From positions 1-53,667 of the forward strand of contig JAJDUR010000089.1 of NCBI GenBank assembly GCA_022826585.1: a DNA stretch of 53,667 nucleotides, written 5' to 3'. This stretch comes from Dehalococcoidia bacterium (GTDB lineage: Bacteria; Chloroflexota; Dehalococcoidia; Tepidiformales; Tepidiformaceae). The notes beneath the pieces are model-generated. The model did no database searches. It was not told the DNA's origin and worked only from the letters and a program-made list of their open reading frames with translations. The position numbers and the translations under genes are program-made. Below, piece by piece: positions 40,830 through 49,840 of this stretch (within the stretch, counting starts at the first letter, position 1; the number at the start of each line of letters is the position of its first letter).

Positions 40830-43175
40830 ATGAACGACCACACCCTGCGCGTGCTGGAGTTCGACAAGGTCCGGGCCATGCTGGCGAGCGAGACGGCGTT
40901 CAGCCTGGGCCGGGAACTGGCGCTCGCGCTTGAGCCGGAGCGGGACCACGAAGCCGTGCTGGCGCTCCAGGCGGAGACCGCCGAGATGACCCGGATCGAG
41001 CAGATGGGGCTCGACGTGCCGCTCGGCGGGATGCGCGACCTGCGGCCGCTCATCCACTCCGCCACGATCGGGCAGGCGATCGAGCCGACCGACCTGCAGG
41101 AGGCGGCGGGGGCGCTCGACACGTCCTGGCGAGCCAGGACGCTGACGGAGCGGCTGGCAGAGCAGACGCCGCGCATCGCCGCTATCGCGGAGGGAATCGC
41201 GGACTTCCGGCCGTTCATCGCCGAGGTGCGAAAGGCGATCACGCCGCGCGGTGACGTAGACGACAACGCGAGCGTGGAGCTGGCGGCGGTGCGCCGCGAG
41301 CTGCGAGGCGCGCAGGCGCGGCTCGAGCGGCACGCCCGCGCGGCCCTCGCAGACGCGGTGCGGCGGGGAATCGCGCAGGAGGAGCTGCTGACGGAGCGGA
41401 ACGGGCGGATGGTGATCCCCGTGAAGGCCGACTTCCGGGGCCAGCTCCCCGGCATCGTGCACGACGTCTCGTCGAGCGGCGCGACCGTGTTCCTGGAGCC
41501 GATGAGCGTGGTCGAGACCGGCAACGAGGTGCGGGAGCTGCAGCTTGCGGAGGAGCGCGAGGTGCGCCGCGTGCTCCTCCAGCTCTCGGCGATGGTGGGG
41601 GAGCGCGAGGCGGAGGCGCTCGCGACGCTGGAGGCGATGGCGCGGCTCGACCTGCTGCGGGCGAAGGTGCAGTTGGGGAAGCGGCTGGGGGCGGCGCTCC
41701 CGCGGGCCGACGGCGACGCCTCCTGGCTCGGGGAAGGGGGGCGCACGGCCATCGTGCGGGCGCGACACCCGCTCCTGTGGGGGGATGTCGTACCCATCGA
41801 CCTCGACCTGAGCGACGAAGCGCCGGGGCTGCTGATCACGGGTCCGAACACGGGCGGGAAGACGGTGGCGCTGAAAACGGTGGGGCTGCTCACGCTGATG
41901 GCGCAGGCAGGGCTGCCCGTGCCCTGCGACGAGGGCAGCCGCCTGGTGACATACGGGGCGATCCACGCGGACATCGGCGACGAGCAGTCGATCGAGCAGT
42001 CGCTCTCCACGTTCTCGTCGCACATGCGGACGATGGGCGGGATCCTTGAGGCGGCCGCCCCGCGCACCCTCGTCCTGCTCGACGAGCTGGGGGCGGGCAC
42101 GGACCCGGAGGAGGGGGCCGCGCTCTCGCGCGCCATCCTCGAAACGCTGCTCGACCGCGGCTGCACCATCATCGCGACCACGCATCACGGGGAGCTGAAG
42201 ACCTTCGCGCAGGAAGAACCCCGCCTGCGCAACGCCTCGGTCGAGTTCGACCTGCAGACCCTGAGCCCGACCTACCACCTCACGATCGGGCTGCCGGGGC
42301 AGTCGAACGCAATCGCGATCGCGCGGCGGCTCGGGATCGACGAGGGAGTGCTCGAGCGGGCGGAGGAGGGCGTGGGCGCCCAGACGCGGGAGCTCGACGG
42401 GCTGCTCGACGAGGCGCGCCGCGAGCGGGCGGCGGCGGCGGAAGCACGCCAGCGAGAGGAGGCGGCGCGCGGCGAGACGGAGGATCTGCGCCTGCAATTG
42501 GCGGAACAGCACCGCACGATCGAGTCCGAGCGGGAGGCGATCCTGGGCCGGGCGCGGCGAGAGGGGGAGGCCCTCGTCGCGCGGGCGCAGCGTGAGCTGG
42601 CGCGGCTGGAACGGCGCGAGCGGGAGCGCAGCGCGGACCGGGAGGCGGCGGAGCGGCTGCAGGCCCTCGACGCGGAGATCGAGGCGGCGGGCAAGCAGGC
42701 CACCGAACGGGCAACCGCCTGGCTCGACACCGTCTCGCCCGGCGACGTGGTGCGCGTACGGGACATCCCGCAGCAGGGGGAGGCGGTGACGGGGGTGGGG
42801 CCGGACGGCCGCGTGGAGGTGCGGTTCGGCTCGATGCGGATGAAGGTGTCGGTCGACCGCATCGAGCGGACGGAGCCGAAGATCGTGCCGCCCGCGCCGG
42901 CGGCGGCCGACCTGCCCCCGGCCACCGCGGTCGCGGCCGAGCTCGACCTGCGGGGACAGCGGGCGGACGAGGCGGTACTGACCTTCGAGGGCCACCTGGA
43001 CGAGGCGTTCCGGGCGGGATTGCCCTCGATCCGGATCATCCACGGGAAAGGCACGGGCGCCCTGCGAGCGGCCATCCGCGAGGCGCTCTCGCGGCACCCG
43101 CTCGTGCGCCGCTACGAGACCGCGCCCCCACAGGAAGGCGGCGACGGCGTGACCATCGCCGTGCTGGCGGGCTAA
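40830..43175 (+). CDS. mutS2: MutS2 (endonuclease/ribosome-rescue ATPase with Smr domain)
   Basis: 781 residues. A MutS-type ATPase core: LLITGPNTGGKTVALKTVGL (Walker A), LVLLDELGAGTDPEEGAALS (Walker B) and the signature region STFSSHMRTMGGIL. A long Glu/Arg/Ala-rich coiled-coil (REERAAAAEARQREEAARGE-like, residues ~520-620) leads to a KOW-like segment and a C-terminal Smr domain (AELDLRGQRADEAV, then IIHGKGTGALRAAI). MutS2 suppresses recombination in some bacteria and splits collided ribosomes in B. subtilis. Two nt separate it from rarA. Confidence 0.94.
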   Translation: MNDHTLRVLEFDKVRAMLASETAFSLGRELALALEPERDHEAVLALQAETAEMTRIEQMGLDVPLGGMRDLRPLIHSATIGQAIEPTDLQEAAGALDTSWRARTLTERLAEQTPRIAAIAEGIADFRPFIAEVRKAITPRGDVDDNASVELAAVRRELRGAQARLERHARAALADAVRRGIAQEELLTERNGRMVIPVKADFRGQLPGIVHDVSSSGATVFLEPMSVVETGNEVRELQLAEEREVRRVLLQLSAMVGEREAEALATLEAMARLDLLRAKVQLGKRLGAALPRADGDASWLGEGGRTAIVRARHPLLWGDVVPIDLDLSDEAPGLLITGPNTGGKTVALKTVGLLTLMAQAGLPVPCDEGSRLVTYGAIHADIGDEQSIEQSLSTFSSHMRTMGGILEAAAPRTLVLLDELGAGTDPEEGAALSRAILETLLDRGCTIIATTHHGELKTFAQEEPRLRNASVEFDLQTLSPTYHLTIGLPGQSNAIAIARRLGIDEGVLERAEEGVGAQTRELDGLLDEARRERAAAAEARQREEAARGETEDLRLQLAEQHRTIESEREAILGRARREGEALVARAQRELARLERRERERSADREAAERLQALDAEIEAAGKQATERATAWLDTVSPGDVVRVRDIPQQGEAVTGVGPDGRVEVRFGSMRMKVSVDRIERTEPKIVPPAPAAADLPPATAVAAELDLRGQRADEAVLTFEGHLDEAFRAGLPSIRIIHGKGTGALRAAIREALSRHPLVRRYETAPPQEGGDGVTIAVLAG

Positions 43176-43177
43176 CG

Positions 43178-44548
43178 GTGCCGAGACAGCGGGACACGCG
43201 CGCGCTCCAGGCATCGCTGGGCTTCTCCGCGGGCGAACGCGCCGACGCGCCCCTGGCGGCGCGCATGCGCCCGCGGACGCTCGCCGAGTTCGTCGGACAG
43301 CAGTCGGCCGTGGGACCGGACGCGCTGCTGGGGCGGGTAGCCGCGGGCGGGGCGCTGCCCTCGATCATCCTCTGGGGACCGCCCGGGTGCGGGAAGACGA
43401 CCCTGGCGCGCATCCTCGCGAACGAGACGGAGGGCGAGTTCGTGGCGCTCTCGGCGGTCGCGTCGGGGGTAGCGGAGCTGCGGCGCGTCATCGGCGAGGC
43501 ACAGCAGCGCCGGGACGCGGACGTTCGCACGGTGCTCTTCATCGACGAGATCCACCGGTTCAACAAGGCGCAGCAGGACGTCATCCTGCCTTATGTAGAG
43601 AACGGGACCGTGACGCTTATCGGGGCGACGACGGAGAACCCGTCGTTCGAGGTAGTCGCGCCGCTGCTGAGCCGCGTGCGAGTCGTGCGGCTGGAGGCGC
43701 TGGGCGAGGACGACCTGGCGCGCATCGTCGAAGGCGCGCTGGAGGACGGGGAGCGGGGGCTCGGGACGCTCGGCCTGTCGATGGCGGAGCAGGTCCGGGA
43801 GGTGCTCGTGGAGGGGGCCCACGGGGACGCGCGCGCGGCCCTGAGCGCCCTCGAGATCGCGGCGGACTCGGCGCGGGGCGACAAGCAAACGGAAATCGGC
43901 GAGCGAGACGTCAGGCGGGCGCTGCAGGAGCGCCGCCCCTACTACGACAAGGAAGGCGACTACCACTACGACGCGATCTCGGCCTTCATCACGTCGGTGC
44001 GGGGGTCGGACCCGGACGCGACGGTCTACTGGCTGGCGCGGATGGTGGAGGCAGGGGAGGACCCGCTCTTCATCGTGCGGCGGATGGTGATCCTGGCGGC
44101 CGAGGACATCGGGCTGGCGGATCCCCAGGCGCTGGGCGTGGCCACCTCGTGCCAGCAGGCGGTGCACTTCATCGGCATGCCAGAAGGGTTCCTGCCAATG
44201 GCGGAGTGCGCGCTCTACCTGGCGCTCGCGCCCAAGAGCAACTCGGCGCTGACGGCCTATGCGCGGGCGAGCGAGGACGCGCGGCGAACCTCGCACCTGC
44301 CGGTACCGCTGCACCTGCGGAACGCGGCAACGGGGCTGATGCGGGAGATGGGGTACGGCTCGGGGTATCGCTACGCCCACGACGAGCCGGAGCACTACGC
44401 CGAGGGGGAGCGCTACCTGCCCGAAGAGTTCGGCAAGACGCGGTACTATCACGCGGGCTCGCTCGGAGCGGAGGCGTCGCTGGCCGAACGCCTCGCGCGG
44501 CAGCGAGAGCCCGAGGAGGAACGTCCTGACAGCAGCGATTCAGGTTGA
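43178..44548 (+). CDS. rarA: Replication-associated recombination protein A (MgsA/RarA)
   Basis: 456 residues, GTG start. AAA+ ATPase related to clamp loaders that works at stalled forks. MRPRTLAEFVGQQ is the family start; ILWGPPGCGKTTLARILA is Walker A, VLFIDEIHRFNKAQQD Walker B, and IGATTENPSFEV sensor 1. The C-terminal MgsA part (YHYDAISAFITSVRGSDPDA, then WLARMVEAGEDPLFIVRRM) is intact. Length is normal. Its last 23 nt overlap the next gene, whose SD (GAGGAGGA) lies within rarA codons. Confidence 0.95.
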   Translation: MPRQRDTRALQASLGFSAGERADAPLAARMRPRTLAEFVGQQSAVGPDALLGRVAAGGALPSIILWGPPGCGKTTLARILANETEGEFVALSAVASGVAELRRVIGEAQQRRDADVRTVLFIDEIHRFNKAQQDVILPYVENGTVTLIGATTENPSFEVVAPLLSRVRVVRLEALGEDDLARIVEGALEDGERGLGTLGLSMAEQVREVLVEGAHGDARAALSALEIAADSARGDKQTEIGERDVRRALQERRPYYDKEGDYHYDAISAFITSVRGSDPDATVYWLARMVEAGEDPLFIVRRMVILAAEDIGLADPQALGVATSCQQAVHFIGMPEGFLPMAECALYLALAPKSNSALTAYARASEDARRTSHLPVPLHLRNAATGLMREMGYGSGYRYAHDEPEHYAEGERYLPEEFGKTRYYHAGSLGAEASLAERLARQREPEEERPDSSDSG

Positions 44549-44867
44549 GGTTCTGCACGCGCGCGGACAGTCGCCGGGAGACGAGGCGGAGGAGAACCTG
44601 CGTCTCGCCATCGAGGTGACGGGTGTCGACGTCGAGATCACCTACACGGAGGTGCTGAGCCAGGAGGACGCGACCGCGAAGAAGTTCCTGGGGACCCCCA
44701 GCATCCGGGTGGAGGGGACCGACGTCGAGTACGGCAGTCGTCCGCCGGAAGAGGTGCAGACCGGGACGCGCTACTACAACACGCCCGATGGCTGGAAGCC
44801 GTTCCCCCACGCCCGCCTGATCGCGAACGCGATTCTCGAAGCGCACACCTCGCGGGAAGGCGGCTAG
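44526..44867 (+). CDS. Thioredoxin-like protein lacking active-site cysteines, CTG start
   Basis: 113 residues. The frame contains no ATG/GTG/TTG before GTG 44616, but CTG 44526 has GAGGAGGA 5 nt upstream and yields (M)TAAIQVEVLHARGQSPGDE, the first strand and helix of a thioredoxin-like fold. FLGTPSIRVEGTDVEYGS is the cis-Pro strand of this family. Relatives I know open with V-L-x-x-x-x-C-P; here the Cys-Pro position reads G-Q-S-P, and no Cys occurs anywhere in the protein, so it cannot do dithiol chemistry. Starting at 44616 would remove the first strand and helix. It overlaps rarA by 23 nt and converges with the GNAT gene by 4 nt. Confidence 0.6.
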   Translation: MTAAIQVEVLHARGQSPGDEAEENLRLAIEVTGVDVEITYTEVLSQEDATAKKFLGTPSIRVEGTDVEYGSRPPEEVQTGTRYYNTPDGWKPFPHARLIANAILEAHTSREGG

Positions 44868-45478
44868 CCCTCGGGGGTCGTCGCCTCGCGCTCGCGGGGA
44901 GCGGCGCCCGCGTACTCGGAGAAGCGGCCCTCGCTGTCCCAGAGCAGCCACCACTCGCGCCTGGCCTCCATGTGGAGGTAACGCTCGTTCCGGCGCAGCA
45001 CGACCCTGGTTTGCTGGAAACCGGCGCGCTCGAAGGAGCGGCGCGCGCGTTCGTTCCACTCCAGCGTGTGCAGGTAGATGCGGCGCAGGGGGAGCGACCT
45101 CCAGGCGAAGCGGAGGAAGGCGACTGTGGCCTCCGTGCCGAGCCCGGCGCCGCGGCTCTCGGCGGGGCCGATGGAGATGCCGTACTCGGCCGTACCGGAG
45201 GCATGGTCGGCGTTGTAGTACATGAGCGCCCCGATGTGCTCGCCCTCGACCGTCTCGATCGCGTAGGCGTGGCGGGCGGGGTTGGAGAAGCGCAGGTCGC
45301 GCTCGAACTGCTGCACGAACTCGCCGTAGGAGAGCACGAGGGGCGGGGTCGCGTCGAAGCGGGCGACCTCGGGGTCCTTGCGCCAGGCGTACTCGGCGGG
45401 AGCGTCCTCGATGCGCTTCTCCCGGATGCGGATGCGGGGCGTCTCGGCGACGACGATGGCGGGCTGGGGATCGCTCAT
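44864..45478 (-). CDS. GNAT-family N-acetyltransferase (RimJ/RimL type)
   Basis: 204 residues. IRIREKRIEDAPAEYAWRKD is the usual RimJ/RimL opening, and GISIGPAESRGAGLGTEATV carries the acetyl-CoA pyrophosphate loop (R-G-x-G-x-G/A pattern). LRRIYLHTLEWNERARRSFE then ERAGFQQTRVVLRR complete the GNAT fold. It transfers an acetyl group to an amine; the acceptor may be a protein N-terminus or a small molecule. Last gene of the minus-strand run from cdaA; overlaps the nudix gene by 4 nt. Confidence 0.85.
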   Translation of the reverse strand: MSDPQPAIVVAETPRIRIREKRIEDAPAEYAWRKDPEVARFDATPPLVLSYGEFVQQFERDLRFSNPARHAYAIETVEGEHIGALMYYNADHASGTAEYGISIGPAESRGAGLGTEATVAFLRFAWRSLPLRRIYLHTLEWNERARRSFERAGFQQTRVVLRRNERYLHMEARREWWLLWDSEGRFSEYAGAAPREREATTPEG

Positions 45479-45927
45479 GGCGCTTCCCCCAGGGCCACGA
45501 GGGCCTGCTCGAGGATGGAGCGCTCGGTGTCGAAGGTGATCTGCGCGAGCGCTTCGTTGGCGGGTATCCAGGTGACCTCGTCGAACTCGTGGTCGCGGTC
45601 CGCGAAGTCGCCGCCCTCAGCGGTCATGAGCCAGTGGTGGACGCGCTTGTGATAGCGGCGACCGTCCGCCGAAAACCAGTAGTCGATGACGCCCACCTTC
45701 TCGCCGAGCGCGACCACGAGGCCCGTTTCCTCGGCGACTTCGCGGAGGGCCGTGTCTTCGAGAGTTTCGCCCCGGTCGGGCGTGCCCTTCGGCAGCCCCC
45801 AGCGACGGTCTTTCGCCTGGTAGCCGATGACGACCTCGACCGCGTCGCCGGCGTCCCTGCGCCAGACGATCCCTCCGGCGGAGACGGCATCGATGACGGG
45901 AAGGCGGCGGGCGGCGCGGGTGCTCAT
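45475..45927 (-). CDS. NUDIX hydrolase
   Basis: 150 residues. The Nudix box is complete: GTPDRGETLEDTALREVAEE followed by TGLV matches Gx5Ex7REUxEExGU. VSAGGIVWRRDAGDAVEVVI and the KRVHHWLMTAEGGDF segment fit the diadenosine polyphosphate (Ap4A) hydrolase-like branch, and the WGLPKG lead into the box supports that. Hydrolyses nucleoside diphosphate derivatives. Coupled by 4-nt overlaps to the HEAT-repeat gene upstream and the GNAT gene downstream. Confidence 0.9.
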   Translation of the reverse strand: MSTRAARRLPVIDAVSAGGIVWRRDAGDAVEVVIGYQAKDRRWGLPKGTPDRGETLEDTALREVAEETGLVVALGEKVGVIDYWFSADGRRYHKRVHHWLMTAEGGDFADRDHEFDEVTWIPANEALAQITFDTERSILEQALVALGEAP

Positions 45928-46865
45928 TCGTCGAACTCCCCGTAGTCGGGCCGCACAATCGAGGCGGCCTCGATGGCCTCGCCGATGAGGTCGGCCCAGC
46001 CCTCCGGCGCATCCCCGGCGAAGTCGCGCAGGTACTCGAGTGCGACCTCGCCCCCGATCTCGCCGGCCGCCTCGATAGCGGCCCTGGCCACCTCTTCCTC
46101 GGCATCGACGAAGAGGTCGGCGAGCCGGTCGATCGCTTCTTCGGAGGCGATCTCGCCGGCGGCGATGACGGCCTCGCGGCGGAACTCGGGGTCACCGGCG
46201 TCGAACTGCTCAAGGACGTACTCGAGCCAGTCCTCACGGGCCGAGAGGCCCATGGCGCGGACGGCGGCCAGGCGCACGGTCTCGTCGTCGCCGTAGTAGG
46301 CCTCGAGCACGAGGCCCTCGATCCAGGGGGCCGAGCGAGGCGCGAGCGACTCGAGGGAGCTGGCGCGCACGACCGGGGCGCGGGCGGGGTCGGCGGCGGC
46401 GGCGCGGAGGCCGTTGACGACGGCCTCACCCTCGCGTTCGGGGAAGTGGCCCATCTCCAGGCGCATGACGAACTCCCCGAGGATGTCGGCGGCATCGGCG
46501 GCAACCTCTTCGTCGTCGTCGTCACGGAGGACGGAGGTCAGGAGGCGGGCGGTGGTTCGGTGGGTGGACTCGCGCAGGGCCTCGACGGCAGCGCCCCGTA
46601 CCTCGGCGAGGGGATCGGCGATGGCCACGCCCGCGAACCGCGAGAACTCGACCTCGACGCTCTCGTCGGAGAGGCGCACGGCCTCGGTGATGACCCTCAC
46701 GCGGGTGTCGTCGGGGATGCCGGGCCAGGCGGCTTCGAGGGCCTTCACCTGCTCGCGATCGAGGTCGGACAGGACCGGCAGCTCGGAAGGGAGGAGGTCA
46801 GCGCCGCCAGCGAGCCGTTCGAGCGCCTCGTTGAGCTCGGCGAGCGGCGTCGAGGTGCCGGTCAT
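45924..46865 (-). CDS. HEAT-repeat protein
   Basis: 313 residues of tandem ~31-residue helical repeats, e.g. DPLAEVRGAAVEALRES, GDDETVRLAAVRAMGLSARE, GDPEFRREAVIAAGEIAS and AEEEVARAAIEAAGEIGG, each with the D-x-x-V/R-x-x-A-x-x-A-L core of HEAT/PBS-lyase repeats. Such solenoids serve as protein-binding scaffolds; partner unknown. The protein is very acidic (Glu/Asp-rich) and ends in PDYGEFDE. ATG 46865 is 21 nt from gpsA's stop. Confidence 0.88.
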   Translation of the reverse strand: MTGTSTPLAELNEALERLAGGADLLPSELPVLSDLDREQVKALEAAWPGIPDDTRVRVITEAVRLSDESVEVEFSRFAGVAIADPLAEVRGAAVEALRESTHRTTARLLTSVLRDDDDEEVAADAADILGEFVMRLEMGHFPEREGEAVVNGLRAAAADPARAPVVRASSLESLAPRSAPWIEGLVLEAYYGDDETVRLAAVRAMGLSAREDWLEYVLEQFDAGDPEFRREAVIAAGEIASEEAIDRLADLFVDAEEEVARAAIEAAGEIGGEVALEYLRDFAGDAPEGWADLIGEAIEAASIVRPDYGEFDE

Positions 46866-46886
46866 GCCTGTGATGGTACACAGCCA

Positions 46887-47870
46887 CTAGCCCTCGGCGC
46901 GAAGGTCGCGGGAAAGGAGCGCCTCCAGGGCCTCAGTCACGGAGCGCTCACCGGCGATGACGGCGTTCACCTGCTCGGCGATGGGGAGGTCGAGCCCGTG
47001 GCGCGCGGCGAGGGCGAGCGCCACCGGGGCGGTGGCGGCGCCTTCGACGACGCCACCGGCCGCCGCCATGGCCTGCTCGGCCGTGTCGCCGGCGGCGAGG
47101 CGTTCCCCGAAGCGATGGTTGCGGCTGAGTGGCGAGTAGCAAGTCGCCATGAGGTCGCCGACGCCAGCGAGGCCGAGGAGGGTGCTGGCAGATGCGCCCT
47201 CGGCGATGGCCAGGCGCGTGATTTCGGCCAGGCCGCGAGTGGTGAGGGAGGCCAGGGCATTCGCGCCGAGGCCGAGGCCCGCGGCCACGCCCGCGGCGAT
47301 GGCGACCACGTTCTTGAGCGCCCCGCCGAGTTCCACACCCGCGAGGTCGGTCGAGCGGTACACGCGGAAGCGGGAGGTGCTCAGGGCCCGCTGCCACATC
47401 TCCGCCTCACCCTCATCGGAGGAGGCGACGGTAGAAGCTGCAGGGAGGCCGGCCACGATCTCGCGGGCGAGGTTGGGGCCCGAGAGCGCCGAGATGCGCT
47501 CGGCGGGCCACCCGCAGCCCGCGAGCACCTGGCTCATGCGCAGTAGCGAGCCGTGCTCGATGCCCTTGGCGGCGGTGAGAACAGGAACCTCGCGTGACAG
47601 CGCGGGGTTATCGACGGTGAGGCGAAGGGCCTGCGCGGGGACGGCGACAACGATGCCGTCCGGAGAGGGCGAAGCGGCATCGATGGGCGATACGCCGACC
47701 GAAGCGGGCAACTCGAAGCCAGGCAGGCGCGCGAGCCCGCGGTCGCGGTCCACAGCCGCCGCTTCATCGGAGGTGCGGGCGAGGACCGTGACCTCGGCGC
47801 GACCCTGCGCGAGCAGGTGGGCGAGGGTCACGCCCCAGGAGGTCGCGCCGACGACGAGGAAGGCGGGCAC
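46887..47870 (-). CDS. gpsA: Glycerol-3-phosphate dehydrogenase [NAD(P)+]
   Basis: 327 residues. Makes sn-glycerol-3-phosphate for phospholipids. The Rossmann start FLVVGATSWGVTLAHLLAQG corresponds to GAGSWGTALA. AAKGIEHGSLLRMSQVL and LSGPNLAREIVAGLP (catalytic region), GVELGGALKNVVAIAAGVAA with the active-site Lys, and the FGERLAAGD loop are in order. It lies 3 nt after plsY, the next enzyme in the pathway. Confidence 0.93.
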   Translation of the reverse strand: MPAFLVVGATSWGVTLAHLLAQGRAEVTVLARTSDEAAAVDRDRGLARLPGFELPASVGVSPIDAASPSPDGIVVAVPAQALRLTVDNPALSREVPVLTAAKGIEHGSLLRMSQVLAGCGWPAERISALSGPNLAREIVAGLPAASTVASSDEGEAEMWQRALSTSRFRVYRSTDLAGVELGGALKNVVAIAAGVAAGLGLGANALASLTTRGLAEITRLAIAEGASASTLLGLAGVGDLMATCYSPLSRNHRFGERLAAGDTAEQAMAAAGGVVEGAATAPVALALAARHGLDLPIAEQVNAVIAGERSVTEALEALLSRDLRAEG

Positions 47871-47873
47871 GGG

Positions 47874-48500
47874 TCAGCCGCTCGCGGGCTTGTCGCCGCC
47901 CTGGCCGAGCCGGGGCTCAGTGCCGGCAATCAGGCGGCGGATGTTGGGAATGTGCATGTAGTAGAGGAACGCCACCATGCCGAGGGCGTACCAGGCGACG
48001 ATGTCGTCGAGCGCGCCGGCGAGGGCACGACCGCCGGTGATGCCCACCGCCGCGACTCCTCCGACCAGCGACATGACGGACGCCATGCGCGTGATGGCGA
48101 CGGCTATGACGCCCGCCCCGAGCATGGCAAGGGCGAAGAGGGGCGTGATGGCGAGGAGCGTTCCCAGGGCGGTCGCCACCCCACGACCGCCACGGAAACC
48201 CGCAAAGACAGGCCAGACGTGGCCAACCACCGCGGCTCCCCCTCCCGCCATGGCAACCCCGACGTCGTCGAAGACGAAGCGGCCGATGACAACGGGGGCG
48301 GCGCCTTTTCCTACGTCGACGAGGAGGCCGAGGGCGGCGGGGATGGGCCCGGCCGTACGGAGGATGTTGGTCATGCCCGTCTTGCCGCTGCCGAACTCGC
48401 GGATGTCCTTGCGCAGCCAGAGGTAGCCGAGCACCAGGCCCGTCGGGATCGAGCCGAGCACGTAGCCGATGGCGACGTTGCCGAGGTACTCGCCGATCAT
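47874..48500 (-). CDS. plsY: Glycerol-3-phosphate acyltransferase
   Basis: 208 residues, five transmembrane helices. Uses acyl-phosphate to acylate glycerol-3-phosphate. Known PlsY motifs are present with small changes: GSIPTGLVLG (motif 1), GSGKTGMTNILRTAG (motif 2, usually GSGNxGATNxxR), and AGFRGGRGVATALG (motif 3, usually GGKGVAT). It overlaps der by 4 nt and precedes gpsA by 3 nt, a natural phosphatidate-making pair. The C-terminus is a short polar tail. Confidence 0.93.
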   Translation of the reverse strand: MIGEYLGNVAIGYVLGSIPTGLVLGYLWLRKDIREFGSGKTGMTNILRTAGPIPAALGLLVDVGKGAAPVVIGRFVFDDVGVAMAGGGAAVVGHVWPVFAGFRGGRGVATALGTLLAITPLFALAMLGAGVIAVAITRMASVMSLVGGVAAVGITGGRALAGALDDIVAWYALGMVAFLYYMHIPNIRRLIAGTEPRLGQGGDKPASG

Positions 48501-49840
48501 GCGGGCTCATCTTCCTCGTTCGAGCCACGGAACGCGAACCGGATAGCGGTGCCCTCGAAGTCGTGGGCCTCGCGCAGGCAGCGCTCGAGGTAGCGGCGGT
48601 AGCTGAAGTGGATCAGCTTCGGGTCGTTCACGAAGACGACGAAGGTGGGCGGGTCGACGGAGGGCTGGGTGGCGAAGCGAATCTTGAGGCGCTTGCTGTG
48701 GACGACGGGGGGCGTGTGGTCGCGAAGGGCGCGCCGGAAGATGCCGTTCAGTTCGCCCGTGGGGATGCGGCGGCGGCGCGCCTCGCGCGCCTCGACGGCG
48801 AGGCGGAGCAGGTCGGGGAGGCCCTCCGCCTCTTCCGCCGAAACGAAGGTGAAGAGGGCCCAGGGCAGGAAGCGGAAGCGGTTCCGCATGGCCCCGAGCA
48901 AGCGGGCGCGGTCCTCCTCGGGGCTCTCCCAGAGGTCGGTCTTGTTGACGGCGACGACTAGGCCCGTGGACGCCTCCTGGGCGAGCCCGGCGATGTGCGT
49001 GTCCTGCGAGGTGACGCCCTGCGAGCCGTCGACGAGGAGGACGGCGACGTCGCAACGCGCGAGGGCGGCGGTGGCGCGGAGGACGGCGTGCCGCTCGACA
49101 CCCCTGCCACGCTTCCCGGGCCGCCGGATGCCGGCGGTATCGATGAGGGTGAAAGCGCCCTCGGGGGCGTCGAGGTCGGTGTCGATGGCGTCGCGGGTCG
49201 TCCCCGCGACCGCGCTGACGATGACGCGGTTCTCGCCGATGAGGGCGTTCACGAGGGTGGACTTGCCCACGTTGGGGCGGCCCACGATGGCGACGCGCAC
49301 GCGGTCCCGCTCGACGAGGGGCGGGGTCTCGGGGAGGCGTCCGACGACCTCGTCGAGGAGGAGGCCGACGTTGAGGTCGTGCAGGGCGCTGACGGGGAGG
49401 GGAGGCCCGAAACCGAGGGCGCCGGCCTCGGCGGCCGCGACGACCTCGCGGGACTCGTTGTCGGCCTTGTTGGCGACGAGGATGGCCGGGGTCTCACCGC
49501 GACGGATGGCGTCGGCCACGTCGTAGTCGCTGGCGGTAAGGCCGTCCCGCGCGTCGACGCAGAAGAGCACGAGCGTGGCCTCGGCGATGGCGGCGTTGAT
49601 CTGGGCGCGGATCAGGTCGGTGTAGTCACCCTCGTCTTCGACCTGGAAGCCGCCGGTGTCGAGCAGGAGGAAGGGGCGGTCGCGCCACTCCACCTCAGCC
49701 TCGAGGCGGTCACGCGTGGTGCCGGGCTCGTCCTCGATGATGGCGAGACGTTCGCCCACGATGCGGTTGAAGAGCGACGACTTGCCCACGTTGGGGCGGC
49801 CCACGATGGCCACGCGAGGAAGATGGCCGGAGGCGATCAC
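48497..49840 (-). CDS. der: GTPase Der (ribosome biogenesis)
   Basis: 447 residues, GTG start. Two tandem Era-like GTPase domains: GRPNVGKSSLFNRIVGE near residue 15 and GRPNVGKSTLVNALIGE near 195, each with DTGG/DTAG (G3) and NKAD/NKTD (G4). The C-terminal KH-like domain (HSKRLKIRFATQPSVDPPTF, then FVNDPKLIHFSYRRYLERCL) is typical. It assists 50S assembly. Overlaps cdaR by 4 nt upstream and plsY by 4 nt downstream. Confidence 0.95.
   Translation of the reverse strand: MIASGHLPRVAIVGRPNVGKSSLFNRIVGERLAIIEDEPGTTRDRLEAEVEWRDRPFLLLDTGGFQVEDEGDYTDLIRAQINAAIAEATLVLFCVDARDGLTASDYDVADAIRRGETPAILVANKADNESREVVAAAEAGALGFGPPLPVSALHDLNVGLLLDEVVGRLPETPPLVERDRVRVAIVGRPNVGKSTLVNALIGENRVIVSAVAGTTRDAIDTDLDAPEGAFTLIDTAGIRRPGKRGRGVERHAVLRATAALARCDVAVLLVDGSQGVTSQDTHIAGLAQEASTGLVVAVNKTDLWESPEEDRARLLGAMRNRFRFLPWALFTFVSAEEAEGLPDLLRLAVEAREARRRRIPTGELNGIFRRALRDHTPPVVHSKRLKIRFATQPSVDPPTFVVFVNDPKLIHFSYRRYLERCLREAHDFEGTAIRFAFRGSNEEDEPA

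Noticed and set aside
40743-43214. 823-codon open frame antisense to mutS2
   Set aside because: Low-complexity Arg/Pro/His translation of a GC-rich gene; mutS2 on the other strand has all family motifs.
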